From: JACCZX01 sp963729165
GTDB taxonomy: Bacteria; Pseudomonadota; Gammaproteobacteria; Burkholderiales; Burkholderiaceae_F
Direction of reading: 5' to 3'
NCBI GenBank assembly: GCA_963729165.1
Contig: CAVSMM010000016.1
Coordinates: 88,532-152,531, forward strand
Length of the DNA stretch: 64,000 nucleotides
In this document: positions 57,153 to 64,000 of the stretch, piece by piece
Numbering within the stretch: position 1 is the first letter of the stretch
How the letters are laid out: the number at the start of each line of letters is the position of its first letter
Program-made: the position numbers and the translations under genes
The notes under the pieces: generated by a model
Database searches by the model: none
Told to the model about the DNA's origin: nothing
The model's input: the letters and a program-made list of their open reading frames with translations, nothing else

Positions 57153-58241
57153 ATGGCAGCGACGTTCCTTTCACAGTTGCCTCGTATCAAACTGACGCCG
57201 ATCGTCGCCGGTTTCACCCATTGGCTACGTATGCATCGCGGCGCAGTCACGATGGCGGCGCTGCTCTCCTTCTTCGTGCCAGTGACATTGTTCTCCGGTG
57301 CGTGGAGCGTGATGCGCGAGCCGACGCTCGGGTCCGTGACAGCGCTGGGGCTGTGGTACGTGCTGTACGGCGTTGAACTGTGGTGCTTGCTGCTCGTTAT
57401 TGGTTATGCCTTGCAGCGCCTGAATCCAGGCAGTCGATATCTGCGCAGCGTCGGGCTCCTGCTCGGCGCGTGCGCCGCCGCAGGGTTGGTGGAAATTTCT
57501 ACGACAGGCCGGGCAGCAATCGTCGTCGAGCAAGGCGTGGCGCTTAGTACCGGGGTGATGCACGTTTACGCGTTCAGTTCCGCCTTCGTTATGGCATTGC
57601 TCTTCTTTGCGCACCTGCAGCGCAGCCGCGCGCATGGAGAGGCGGCGGCGCGACTGGTCTCTGCGCAAACGGCGCAGCGTGCGGCACGGCACCGCCTGGT
57701 GCAAGCGCGGCTGCAGGCAGTACAAGCCCGCATCGACCCGCAACTACTGTTCGACATGCTCGAAACCGTGCGGCGCTGTTATGAAGATGATGCATCGCGT
57801 GCGGAGCAGTTGCTTGACGAATTGATCGCCTTCCTGCGCGCGGCACTTCCGCGGCTGCGCAGCGTTTCTTCGAGTGTGCCGCGCGAGGTCGAGCTGGCGC
57901 GCGCCTATGCGCGACTGCGTGCTCTGGCCGGAGCGTCCGACACAGGCATGACTCTCGATGTGCCGGCAGATCTGATGGACGTGCGCTTTCCGCCCGGTGT
58001 ACTGCTGCCGCTGCTGGACGATGCGCTGCGTACCCACTCGGGACCATGCGAGCTTTCCGCGACGCGATCCTCTGAACACTGCCGGATCGTATTGAAGTTG
58101 CCCGCGTGTCCATCGAGTTCGGCTGTGGCCCGCGTTCGCGCGCTGCTGGTGGACCTGCACGGCGCGTCGGCCGAGCTGGCACTTGCCAATCTGAACGGCT
58201 CGGTCAGCGCCACCGTGAAGGTGCCCTATGAACTCGCGTGA
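57153..58241 (+). CDS. LytS-type pseudokinase of sensory triad B (His replaced by Gln)
   Basis: A 362-residue membrane protein with about five hydrophobic helices (30-155), an Ala/Arg-rich linker and a degenerate PF06580 core. The phosphorylation box reads ARIDPQLLFDMLETVRRCY: Gln197 takes the place of the acceptor His and Asp that of the next Asn. The N-box is replaced by PLLDDALRTHSG and the G-box is missing. The dimer helix DELIAFLRAALPRLRSVSS is retained. The triad A partner has the same PQ[FL]LFD signature. Its end overlaps the regulator by 14 bases. The frame is intact, unlike many neighbours, which argues for function. Confidence 0.88.
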   Translation: MAATFLSQLPRIKLTPIVAGFTHWLRMHRGAVTMAALLSFFVPVTLFSGAWSVMREPTLGSVTALGLWYVLYGVELWCLLLVIGYALQRLNPGSRYLRSVGLLLGACAAAGLVEISTTGRAAIVVEQGVALSTGVMHVYAFSSAFVMALLFFAHLQRSRAHGEAAARLVSAQTAQRAARHRLVQARLQAVQARIDPQLLFDMLETVRRCYEDDASRAEQLLDELIAFLRAALPRLRSVSSSVPREVELARAYARLRALAGASDTGMTLDVPADLMDVRFPPGVLLPLLDDALRTHSGPCELSATRSSEHCRIVLKLPACPSSSAVARVRALLVDLHGASAELALANLNGSVSATVKVPYELA

Positions 58242-59004
58242 TTCACAGCTCTCTCCCAAACCCACAGCGGTTCTCGCTGAGGATGAGACGCTGCTGGCCG
58301 ACGAGCTAGCCGACCTGCTGCAGACGTTATGGCCGCAACTGCAGATCATCTCGCGAGAGACCGATGGTGTGGCTGCGCTCAACGCTATCGACACGCATGC
58401 GCCCGACCTGGCGTTTCTCGATATCCATATGCCGCTGCTCACCGGGATCGAGGTCGCACGTCAGATCGCCGGACGCTGTCACGTTGCTTTCATCACGTCG
58501 TATGACCAGCATGCGCTGGAGGCTTTCGAGGCCGGCGCGATCGACTACGTACTCAAACCGCCAACCGCCGCACGGCTGGTGACCACAGTGCAGCGACTTA
58601 AGGCGCGTCTGCAGCAACCACCGACCGACTTGCGCCGCACGCTCAGAGACCTGGACCTGAATGCACCCGCGACACCGCGCTACCTGCAGTGGATCAACGC
58701 CTCGCGCGGCGCCGCGGTGCGGCTGATCACGGTCGAAGAGATCCTGTACTTCAAGTCCGACCAGAAATACACGATGGTGGCCACGCGCGACGCCGAATCG
58801 CTGATCAAGAAGACGATCAAGGAACTCACCGACAGTCTTGATCCGACGATGTTCTGGCAAGTGCATCGCTCAACCGTGGTCAACGTGCATGCGATCGACA
58901 GCGTAATTCGCGACGATCGCGGCAACCTGACCCTGCGACTGAAGCACCGTCCCGAAACGCTGTCTGTCAGCGAGGCCTATAACCACCTGTTTCGTCAAAT
59001 GTGA
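58228..59004 (+). CDS. LytTR response regulator of sensory triad B
   Basis: A 258-residue regulator: receiver with AEDE (18-21), Asp65 in FLDIHMPLLTG, Lys in DYVLKPP, then a LytTR domain (INASRGAAVRLITVEEILYF, FWQVHRSTVVNVHAID). It ends AYNHLFRQM, like the triad A regulator, and the two proteins are alike over most of their length, indicating a common origin. Its start lies inside the 3' end of the pseudokinase gene. The next gene (cupin) begins 24 bases downstream behind a good GAGGAAGGA ribosome site. Confidence 0.92.
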   Translation: MNSRDSQLSPKPTAVLAEDETLLADELADLLQTLWPQLQIISRETDGVAALNAIDTHAPDLAFLDIHMPLLTGIEVARQIAGRCHVAFITSYDQHALEAFEAGAIDYVLKPPTAARLVTTVQRLKARLQQPPTDLRRTLRDLDLNAPATPRYLQWINASRGAAVRLITVEEILYFKSDQKYTMVATRDAESLIKKTIKELTDSLDPTMFWQVHRSTVVNVHAIDSVIRDDRGNLTLRLKHRPETLSVSEAYNHLFRQM

Positions 59005-59028
59005 ACACTTTCTCGAGAGGAAGGAACG

Positions 59029-59451
59029 ATGGAAAAACTTGACCGCAGTTGTGAGCATCCCCTGAACCGTCGGCAGGTCCTGGCGTTGCTTGCGTCGTTC
59101 GGCGTCACGCGCGAGGTGCTGGCGCAGGACGCGGTAACCGCCGACCCGCGTTCTTACCGCGTCGTCCTCGAAAACGAAAGCGTGCGCGTAATCGAGTACA
59201 AGAGCCGGCCGGGCCTCGGCGTGTGCGGCCATGGCATGCACTACCACCCGGCTCACGTTACGGTTTCGCTGACCGGTGCCAAGCTCAAGGTGACAACGCC
59301 CGACGGCCAGGTGAGCTTTCCTCAAATCCCGCCTGGCCACGTGTTTTTTGCCGAGGCCGAAACGCACTCAGCCGAGATCGTCGGTGGCTCGGGCACGCGC
59401 TCATACATCATCGAATTGAAGGGAAAGGGCTGGAAACCAAGCACCGGTTGA
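59029..59451 (+). CDS. Exported cupin-like protein
   Basis: A 140-residue protein. An N-terminal NRRQVLALLASFGVTREVLAQ stretch looks like a Tat-type signal (RR) or a Sec signal. The rest is a small cupin barrel: YRVVLENESVRVIEYKSRPG, then HYHPAHVTVSLTGAKLKV, a possible metal site (His-x-His), and PGHVFFAEAETHSAEIVGG with two more His. Such proteins are widespread and of unknown role. Likely co-transcribed with triad B. Its 3' two-thirds is duplicated 845 bases downstream. Confidence 0.83.
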   Translation: MEKLDRSCEHPLNRRQVLALLASFGVTREVLAQDAVTADPRSYRVVLENESVRVIEYKSRPGLGVCGHGMHYHPAHVTVSLTGAKLKVTTPDGQVSFPQIPPGHVFFAEAETHSAEIVGGSGTRSYIIELKGKGWKPSTG

Positions 59452-59609
59452 AAAAGCGCCTAGCGATCCCGCTTCAAGCGCAACCATGCCGCAGTCTTCC
59501 TTGTTCGTCGCCAGGCCGAACACCAACGTCGACGCGCTGCCTATCCTGTTTGTGTAGTCGCAGGCAAGAGTCCGAGGCGACGTAATGGCAAATAAAGGAG
59601 ACTGATTAT
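59249..59609 (+). repeat. 361-bp exact direct repeat, copy 1
   Basis: Covers the last 67 codons of the cupin gene and 158 bases downstream, to the ribosome site GGAGACTGATTAT. Compared base by base, I find no difference from 60094-60454. Separation is 845 bases. Confidence 0.95.
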
Positions 59610-59661
59610 CGAAAGGAAGGTTCATTAGCTTTTTGTTCCACTACAACCATCTGGAGAAATC

Positions 59662-59805
59662 ATGAAACGCAACGAAAGCAAATCTGTCTTTTCAATCATC
59701 GCCGCAGTTGTTGTCTCTTTGTTAGCGGGTTGTGCAAGCGTTCCGAGCGCTGACTTTCAAAACGACCTGTTCTCGGAAGCTAGGACCTATAACGGTGGTG
59801 AGTAA
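59662..59805 (+). CDS. 47-residue lipoprotein
   Basis: ATG 59662, preceded by CTGGAGAAA, opens a short frame with a lipoprotein signal: a basic start (MKRNESKS), a hydrophobic core (VFSIIAAVVVSLLAGC) and the lipobox LLAGC, then ASVPSADFQNDLFSEARTYNGGE. The lipobox makes translation credible. It lies inside the 484-base insertion between the two exact repeats. No family is recognised; it may be a truncated lipoprotein brought in with the insertion. Confidence 0.68.
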   Translation: MKRNESKSVFSIIAAVVVSLLAGCASVPSADFQNDLFSEARTYNGGE

Positions 59806-59885
59806 CCGAGTTGGGGCACCGGTTCGTTAAAGACGCGTCGGTGTCCGCTTTCCCGAGAACCGCTAATGGCCACTAGCTGAAACAG

Positions 59886-60093
59886 TTGATGACAGCTATC
59901 GACCGAGGCCGTGTGGAAACACAACTCAGGAGACGAGCGTGATGATGCGATGAGCCTGGTTCGATGAAGCAATTGCGGTGCGCTCGGTTGCTAAGTTCTT
60001 ATTGCATTGATCAATGCTCGCGTTCCCAGAATGTTCATCGCCCGCTTCAAGTTGTAGGCCAACACGTGCAAACTCATTTCTGTTCGCACTCTT
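59886..60093 (-). mobile_element. 3' remnant of an IS1182/IS5-like insertion sequence
   Basis: Minus-strand bases 60091-59991 encode RVRTEMSLHVLAYNLKRAMN, then ILGTRALINAIRT and a stop, the C-terminus of a DDE transposase of the IS1182/IS5-type. The rest of the transposase is absent. Beyond the stop, about 100 bases of non-coding DNA include GTTGTGTTTCCACACGGCCT (minus strand), resembling the ends of such elements. The left boundary is approximate. Confidence 0.7.
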
Positions 60094-60296
60094 CGGCTCA
60101 CGTTACGGTTTCGCTGACCGGTGCCAAGCTCAAGGTGACAACGCCCGACGGCCAGGTGAGCTTTCCTCAAATCCCGCCTGGCCACGTGTTTTTTGCCGAG
60201 GCCGAAACGCACTCAGCCGAGATCGTCGGTGGCTCGGGCACGCGCTCATACATCATCGAATTGAAGGGAAAGGGCTGGAAACCAAGCACCGGTTGA
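60094..60296 (+). pseudogene. Truncated second copy of the cupin gene
   Basis: Encodes the last 66-67 residues of the cupin (from HVTVSLTG to WKPSTG) without its signal peptide or first strands. A long frame from 59964 fuses it to antisense IS sequence, which cannot be a natural protein. Confidence 0.85.
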
Positions 60297-60454
60297 AAAA
60301 GCGCCTAGCGATCCCGCTTCAAGCGCAACCATGCCGCAGTCTTCCTTGTTCGTCGCCAGGCCGAACACCAACGTCGACGCGCTGCCTATCCTGTTTGTGT
60401 AGTCGCAGGCAAGAGTCCGAGGCGACGTAATGGCAAATAAAGGAGACTGATTAT
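60094..60454 (+). repeat. 361-bp exact direct repeat, copy 2
   Basis: Identical to 59249-59609. Its end supplies the ribosome site AAAGGAGACTGATT and the first two bases (AT) of the haloperoxidase start codon at 60453. Confidence 0.95.
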
Positions 60455-61688
60455 GGATAGCAAGACAAAGCAGCCGCAGTGGGCGTCACTAGCTTTCGCC
60501 GCCTCGTTGTTCGCTAGCCCTATGGCGAGCGCCGACGTGGTAACGGACTGGAACATAAAGGCTGGAGAGATCATCGTTGATGCCCGGATCGCTCCACCAC
60601 CAGCCAATCGTGTTTTCGCCATCGTGCAGACCGCTGTTTATGAAGCAGCCAACGCCATCACCAAGCGCTATCCAAGCAGCACGCTGAAGCTGGAGGTTGC
60701 ACCAGGCGCCTCGGTGGATGCCGCGGTCGCGGCAGCGAACCGAGCGACGCTGGTGAAGCTCGTCCCCTCGCAACAGGCAAGCATCGAGACGGCGTATCAA
60801 GCTGCGTTGTCGAAAGTCTCCGACGGTGCGGCAAAGAGCGCGGGCATCGCCGTGGGCGAACAAGCCGCGGCAGCGATCCTCGCTCTGCGCGCCGACGACG
60901 GCGCCGCCGGCAGCGAAAGTTACCGGCCATACACCACCGCGGGGGTCTACGTGCCGACCACTACTCCGGCAGTTTCGCAGTGGCCTCAGCGCAAGCCGTG
61001 GGTGATGACGAGCCCCGCCCAGTTCCGTCCCGGTCCGCCGCCTGCACTCACGAGCGAAGTGTGGGCGCGCGATTACAACGAAATCAAGACACTCGGCGGC
61101 AAGAACAGCGCGCGCCGCACTGCAGAGCAAACCGAGAGCGCCCTCTTCTGGGAAGCTTCTCTGCCCCCGATCTATCATGGAATCGTGCGCTCGGTCGCCA
61201 ACATCTCCGGTCGCAGCGTCACGCAGAACGCCCGCTTGTTGGCGGCGGTGACGCAGGCATCGGACGACGCACTGATTGCCGTATTCGACGCCAAGTACCA
61301 CTACAACTTCTGGCGGCCGATCACCGCGATTCGCAATGCCGACATCGACGGCAACAATGCGACGGAGCGGGACCCGTCATGGACGCCGCTCATCGACACT
61401 TCCATGCATCCCGAGTATCCGTGCGCGCACTGCATTCTCGCCGCTGCTACGGGCGCCGTACTACGGGCCGAAATTGGCAATGGCCCGGTGCCCGTCTTGA
61501 CGACCACCAGCTATGTTCCTAAAGGTGCTACGCGGAGTTGGAAGACGATCGACGACTGTATAAATGAGGTGGGCAATGCGCGCATTCACGAAGGAGTGCA
61601 CTACCGCAACTCCACGGAAGTTGGCGCCGCAATGGGTAAGCAGGTCGGCGAGCTCGCGGCGGCGAAGTTTCTGCGTCAGCCAGAGTAG
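60453..61688 (+). CDS. Vanadium-dependent haloperoxidase / PAP2-like protein
   Basis: A 411-residue exported protein: a signal peptide (LAFAASLFASPMASA), then the N-terminal helical region of the vanadium chloroperoxidase-like PAP2 family. Catalytic motifs: KYHYNFWRPITAIR (Lys and Arg that bind vanadate or phosphate), YPCAHCILAAATG in place of the usual PSGHA, and NARIHEGVHYRNSTE (Arg, His). The second motif keeps the acid/base His but changes Ser and Gly to Cys and Ala. So it may be a halide-oxidising enzyme or only a phosphatase relative. Its start and leader belong to the duplicated 361-base block. Confidence 0.85.
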   Translation: MDSKTKQPQWASLAFAASLFASPMASADVVTDWNIKAGEIIVDARIAPPPANRVFAIVQTAVYEAANAITKRYPSSTLKLEVAPGASVDAAVAAANRATLVKLVPSQQASIETAYQAALSKVSDGAAKSAGIAVGEQAAAAILALRADDGAAGSESYRPYTTAGVYVPTTTPAVSQWPQRKPWVMTSPAQFRPGPPPALTSEVWARDYNEIKTLGGKNSARRTAEQTESALFWEASLPPIYHGIVRSVANISGRSVTQNARLLAAVTQASDDALIAVFDAKYHYNFWRPITAIRNADIDGNNATERDPSWTPLIDTSMHPEYPCAHCILAAATGAVLRAEIGNGPVPVLTTTSYVPKGATRSWKTIDDCINEVGNARIHEGVHYRNSTEVGAAMGKQVGELAAAKFLRQPE

Positions 61689-62026
61689 ATTCCCTGCTTG
61701 ATCCTCTGGTGCCGAGGCCATGAAGGCAATGTCCGCGTTGAAGAACGCGGACTTTGAGGCGGTTCAGTTTCCGCTGGAGCTCGACGAGCCAATCATCAGC
61801 AAGCAAATGGGTACGGTCGGAGTGCGGTCGAGTTCCACAGGATCGGCGCTCCATTGCAGGCTCACTGCCAGACTATGAGTCGGACGTCTGGACGATTTTG
61901 GAAATTTGGTTCGACATGATTTTGGCGACCCTTTCCATGAGGCCGTGGACTGTGGCAGGAATCGTCTCTTAAGACGTGGACCATGCCGCTGATCATTCTT
62001 TTTCACCTTCATTCCTGAGTGGACGC
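61689..62026. other. Intergenic region with a short palindrome
   Basis: 338 bases without a convincing gene. An ATG at 61720 opens a frame of about 50 codons with no recognisable motif. Confidence 0.5.
61731..61752. repeat. 22-base perfect hairpin
   Basis: GTCCGCGTT, loop GAAG, AACGCGGAC. It has a 9-base-pair stem and a GNNG-type tetraloop. No T-run follows, so it is not a standard terminator. The arms resemble the GTCCGCTTT blocks seen elsewhere in the window. Confidence 0.75.
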
Positions 62027-63352
62027 ATGAGAAAAGAATCCGTCAACGCCAATCGGCGCTCTGCTTCTCCAGAACTGCGCACTAACAATCCCGGGCCTGT
62101 CGACCGTCGCGGTTTTCTCACGCGCGGCGTACAGGCCGCTGGAGCGCTCGCTGCCGGCGGTGTGGTGAGCACGGCGGGCGCGCAAACGCGCACATTCGAA
62201 TCGATCGGTGTGCAATTTCCATCTTGGATGACCACTGAAGGCGCGTCCATGCGGGCATACGGCCAGCCGTCGAAATTCGAGGAGCCGGTCAAACGTGTGG
62301 TGGGGCAGCCTTATGGGAAGGTCGCTGAAGGCGTTGGCGCTTCATTCACGCCTCTACAGTCTCTTAAGGGGACCATCACGCCTAACGGGTTGCACTTTGA
62401 GCGTCACCACAATGGAGTGCCGGACATCGACCCCGCGCGGCACAAGCTTCTGATTCACGGGCTGGTGAGAAAGTCACTTGCATTCGACGTCGCTGCGCTG
62501 ACGCGCTATCCGATGGTGAGCCGAATCTGTTTCATCGAATGTGCCGCGAACAGCTTTCGCAATACGTTGCCCAAAGCGCAGGATGTGGCGTGCGGCGCAA
62601 TCCATGGTCAGGTTTCGTGCAGCGAGTGGACCGGCGTGCCGCTAGCAGTGCTGCTGAATGAAGCCGGCGTTGACGCCGACGCACGATGGCTGCTCGCCGA
62701 AGGCGCGGACTCCGCCTCGATGAGCCGCAGCATTCCGCTTACAAAAGCGCTGGACGACGCCTTGATCGCGCTCTATCAGAACGGGGAACGTCTCCGTCCG
62801 GAACAGGGCTATCCACTGCGGCTATTGTTGCCCGGGTGGGAAGGCAACACGAACGTGAAATGGCTGCACCGAATCAAGCTCACCGATGGTCCGACGCACA
62901 CCAGAGATGAGACCGCGAGATACACCGACTTGATGCGCGACGGCAAAGCGCGTCAGTTCACCTTTGAAATCGGCGTGAAGTCGGTGATTACACAACCGTC
63001 CGGCGGCATGACGATGCAAGGGCCGGGGCCGTACGAGCTCTCCGGCCTGGCTTGGTCCGGCGCTGGCCGCGTCGCCAGGGTCGAGGTGTCCGCCGATGGC
63101 GGCGCAACTTGGCGAGACGCGATGCTGCAAGCGCCGGTGTTGCCGAAATCACTTACGCGATTCCATCTGCCTTGGAACTGGAACGGGGCGCCAGCGATGC
63201 TGCAAAGCCGCGCCACCGACGAGAAAGGCAACGTGCAGGAGTCGCGCCAGTCGTGGACCGCGCAATACTCACCCGCGAATCGCCTTCACAACACGATGAT
63301 TCAGACTTGGGCGGTCAATGCCGACGGGAGCGTGAAAAATGTGTACGCATAA
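62027..63352 (+). CDS. soxC: Sulfite dehydrogenase molybdenum subunit, SoxC-like
   Basis: Oxidises sulfite or protein-bound sulfane sulfur in the periplasm. A twin-arginine signal (DRRGFLTRGVQAAGALAAGG, residues 26-45) is followed by the sulfite-oxidase molybdenum domain with the molybdenum-ligand Cys172 in CFIECAANSFRN, then ALYQNGERLRPEQGYPLRLL and GWEGNTNVKWLHRIKL, then a dimerisation domain (VEVSADGGATWRDA). It is 441 residues and intact. The molybdopterin cofactor depends on genes such as mogA. It overlaps the cytochrome gene by 14 bases. The other sox genes (soxXYZAB) are not in the window. Confidence 0.93.
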   Translation: MRKESVNANRRSASPELRTNNPGPVDRRGFLTRGVQAAGALAAGGVVSTAGAQTRTFESIGVQFPSWMTTEGASMRAYGQPSKFEEPVKRVVGQPYGKVAEGVGASFTPLQSLKGTITPNGLHFERHHNGVPDIDPARHKLLIHGLVRKSLAFDVAALTRYPMVSRICFIECAANSFRNTLPKAQDVACGAIHGQVSCSEWTGVPLAVLLNEAGVDADARWLLAEGADSASMSRSIPLTKALDDALIALYQNGERLRPEQGYPLRLLLPGWEGNTNVKWLHRIKLTDGPTHTRDETARYTDLMRDGKARQFTFEIGVKSVITQPSGGMTMQGPGPYELSGLAWSGAGRVARVEVSADGGATWRDAMLQAPVLPKSLTRFHLPWNWNGAPAMLQSRATDEKGNVQESRQSWTAQYSPANRLHNTMIQTWAVNADGSVKNVYA

Positions 63353-63887
63353 GCGCACGGTGATCGGCCTCACGGTCGCAGCATTGCTCGCAGCGTGCGC
63401 CACTCCGTTGATGGGGCCGCAAGCGCCGCCGCAGGGACTCAACCTCGGCCGCATCGTTACGGCCGACGAAATCAAAACATGGGACATCAGCATTCCACCA
63501 AGCGGTGCGGGGCTGCCGCCGGGGAGCGGCTCGGTGAAGCAGGGTGCGGCGGTGTACGCGGCGAAGTGCGAAGCCTGCCACGGCGCGAACGGCGCGGGTA
63601 AGCCTGTTGAGGCGTTGGTCGGTGGGCAGGGCACGCTTGCATCGGACAGTCCAGTCCGCACAGTCGGCAGTTACTGGCCGTACGCTACGACGCTGTTCGA
63701 CTACGTGCGCCGCGCGATGCCGACGAATGCGCCGAAGTCGCTGACCGACAGTGAGGTGTATGCCGTGAGCGCATACGTGCTTCAGCTTAACGGCATCGTT
63801 GCCCAGGACGCGGTAATGAATGCGCAAACGCTGCCGCAGGTGAGGATGCCGAACAGGGATGGGTTCATCGATTACTCGGGAAAGTAG
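63339..63887 (+). CDS. Monoheme cytochrome c partner of SoxC (SoxD-like, short)
   Basis: A 182-residue c-type cytochrome with a lipoprotein-type signal (LTVAALLAACATP, Cys20), one heme site CEACH (77-81) and a likely axial Met127 (RRAMPTNAP). The rest (TVGSYWPYATTLFDYVRRAMP, YVLQLNGIVAQDAVMNAQTL) resembles the N-terminal half of SoxD. Typical SoxD is about 380-400 residues with two hemes; this one has only the first. It probably takes electrons from SoxC. It ends FIDYSGK, the same tail that occurs alone at 806-877. Confidence 0.9.
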   Translation: MCTHKRTVIGLTVAALLAACATPLMGPQAPPQGLNLGRIVTADEIKTWDISIPPSGAGLPPGSGSVKQGAAVYAAKCEACHGANGAGKPVEALVGGQGTLASDSPVRTVGSYWPYATTLFDYVRRAMPTNAPKSLTDSEVYAVSAYVLQLNGIVAQDAVMNAQTLPQVRMPNRDGFIDYSGK

Positions 63888-64000
63888 ATCGCTCCGCAGT
63901 CACCCCTGAATTTGCAAAATAGGCGATGGCTAAGCTGCAGCGCTCTCTGAGGTAGCGGTCAACTCTGTGAAGGTCCGCTTTAGAGCGACCCGAATGTCCG
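63816..64000 (+). repeat. Right copy of the repeat seen at 806-992
   Basis: The last 24 codons of the cytochrome gene and 113 bases downstream. It ends with AAGGTCCGCTTTAGAGCGAC and following bases at the window edge. Compared with the left copy it shows several substitutions and small indels outside the conserved block. Confidence 0.75.

Noticed and set aside
59964..60296. Frame joining antisense IS sequence to the cupin tail
   Set aside because: It is a chimera across the repeat boundary and has no family-like N-terminus; listed as a pseudogene fragment only.
61720..61880. Short frame starting MKAMSALKNADFEAV
   Set aside because: About 50 codons, no motif, overlaps the 22-base palindrome, and there is no ribosome site that I can see.

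Overview
The window looks like a chromosomal segment of a GC-rich betaproteobacterium, most likely Burkholderiales-like. The evidence is the gene order argH / algZ-algR / hemC-hemD-hemX-hemY, nadE followed by glnB, YjgA next to PmbA, a VC_2705-type acetate/solute symporter with its DUF4212 partner, and an RpoE-RseA pair. There is no rRNA, CRISPR array or intact insertion sequence. Two serine tRNAs are present.

Layout: (1) 1-1032, the N-terminal part of a DUF2092 protein and a remnant of a Sox-type cytochrome. (2) 1033-8154, gluQ, two large tandem PAS-GGDEF diguanylate cyclases and a DoxX protein. (3) 8151-11340, esterase, mogA, yjgA, and divergent pmbA. (4) 11453-14906, a TRAP transporter with dctP convergent to dctQM. 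(5) 14936-22579, argH, the AlgZ/AlgR pair and the heme genes. (6) 22659-26644, a solute-symporter cluster. (7) 26719-33152, ppa, eamA, an acyltransferase, nadE, glnB, Smr and trxB. (8) 33232-36697, two tiny membrane proteins and sensory triad A. (9) 36821-46552, ftsK, lolA, rarA, serS, dodecin, acetyl-CoA synthetase and two tRNA-Ser. (10) 46889-55636, an accessory region with an OmpA-like protein, a hybrid kinase, an unrecognised protein, a class II photolyase, a fasciclin protein and an rpoE/anti-sigma pair. (11) 55995-61688, sensory triad B, a cupin, a 361-bp exact repeat around an IS-bearing insertion, and a vanadium-haloperoxidase-like protein. (12) 62027-64000, a soxC/soxD-like sulfite dehydrogenase.

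The most unusual content is a pair of matching three-gene signalling cassettes (33673-36697 and 55995-59004). Each encodes a complete LytS/AlgZ-type membrane kinase, a second kinase-like membrane protein in which the phospho-accepting His is Gln and the ATP-binding boxes have decayed, and a LytTR response regulator, in the same order. Adjacent genes overlap, except for a 6-base gap between the two kinases of triad B. The repeated pairing suggests that the dead kinase has a selected role, perhaps as a heteromeric sensor or regulator partner.

A caution for every reader: about 18 otherwise conserved genes, including essential ones (serS, ftsK, ppa), are broken by frameshifts. Wherever a conserved motif fixes the answer, the repair is removal of an extra base or bases, nearly always a single one. 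This pattern points to insertion errors in the sequence rather than to pseudogenes. Such genes are listed as single CDS features spanning the frames, with break points noted.
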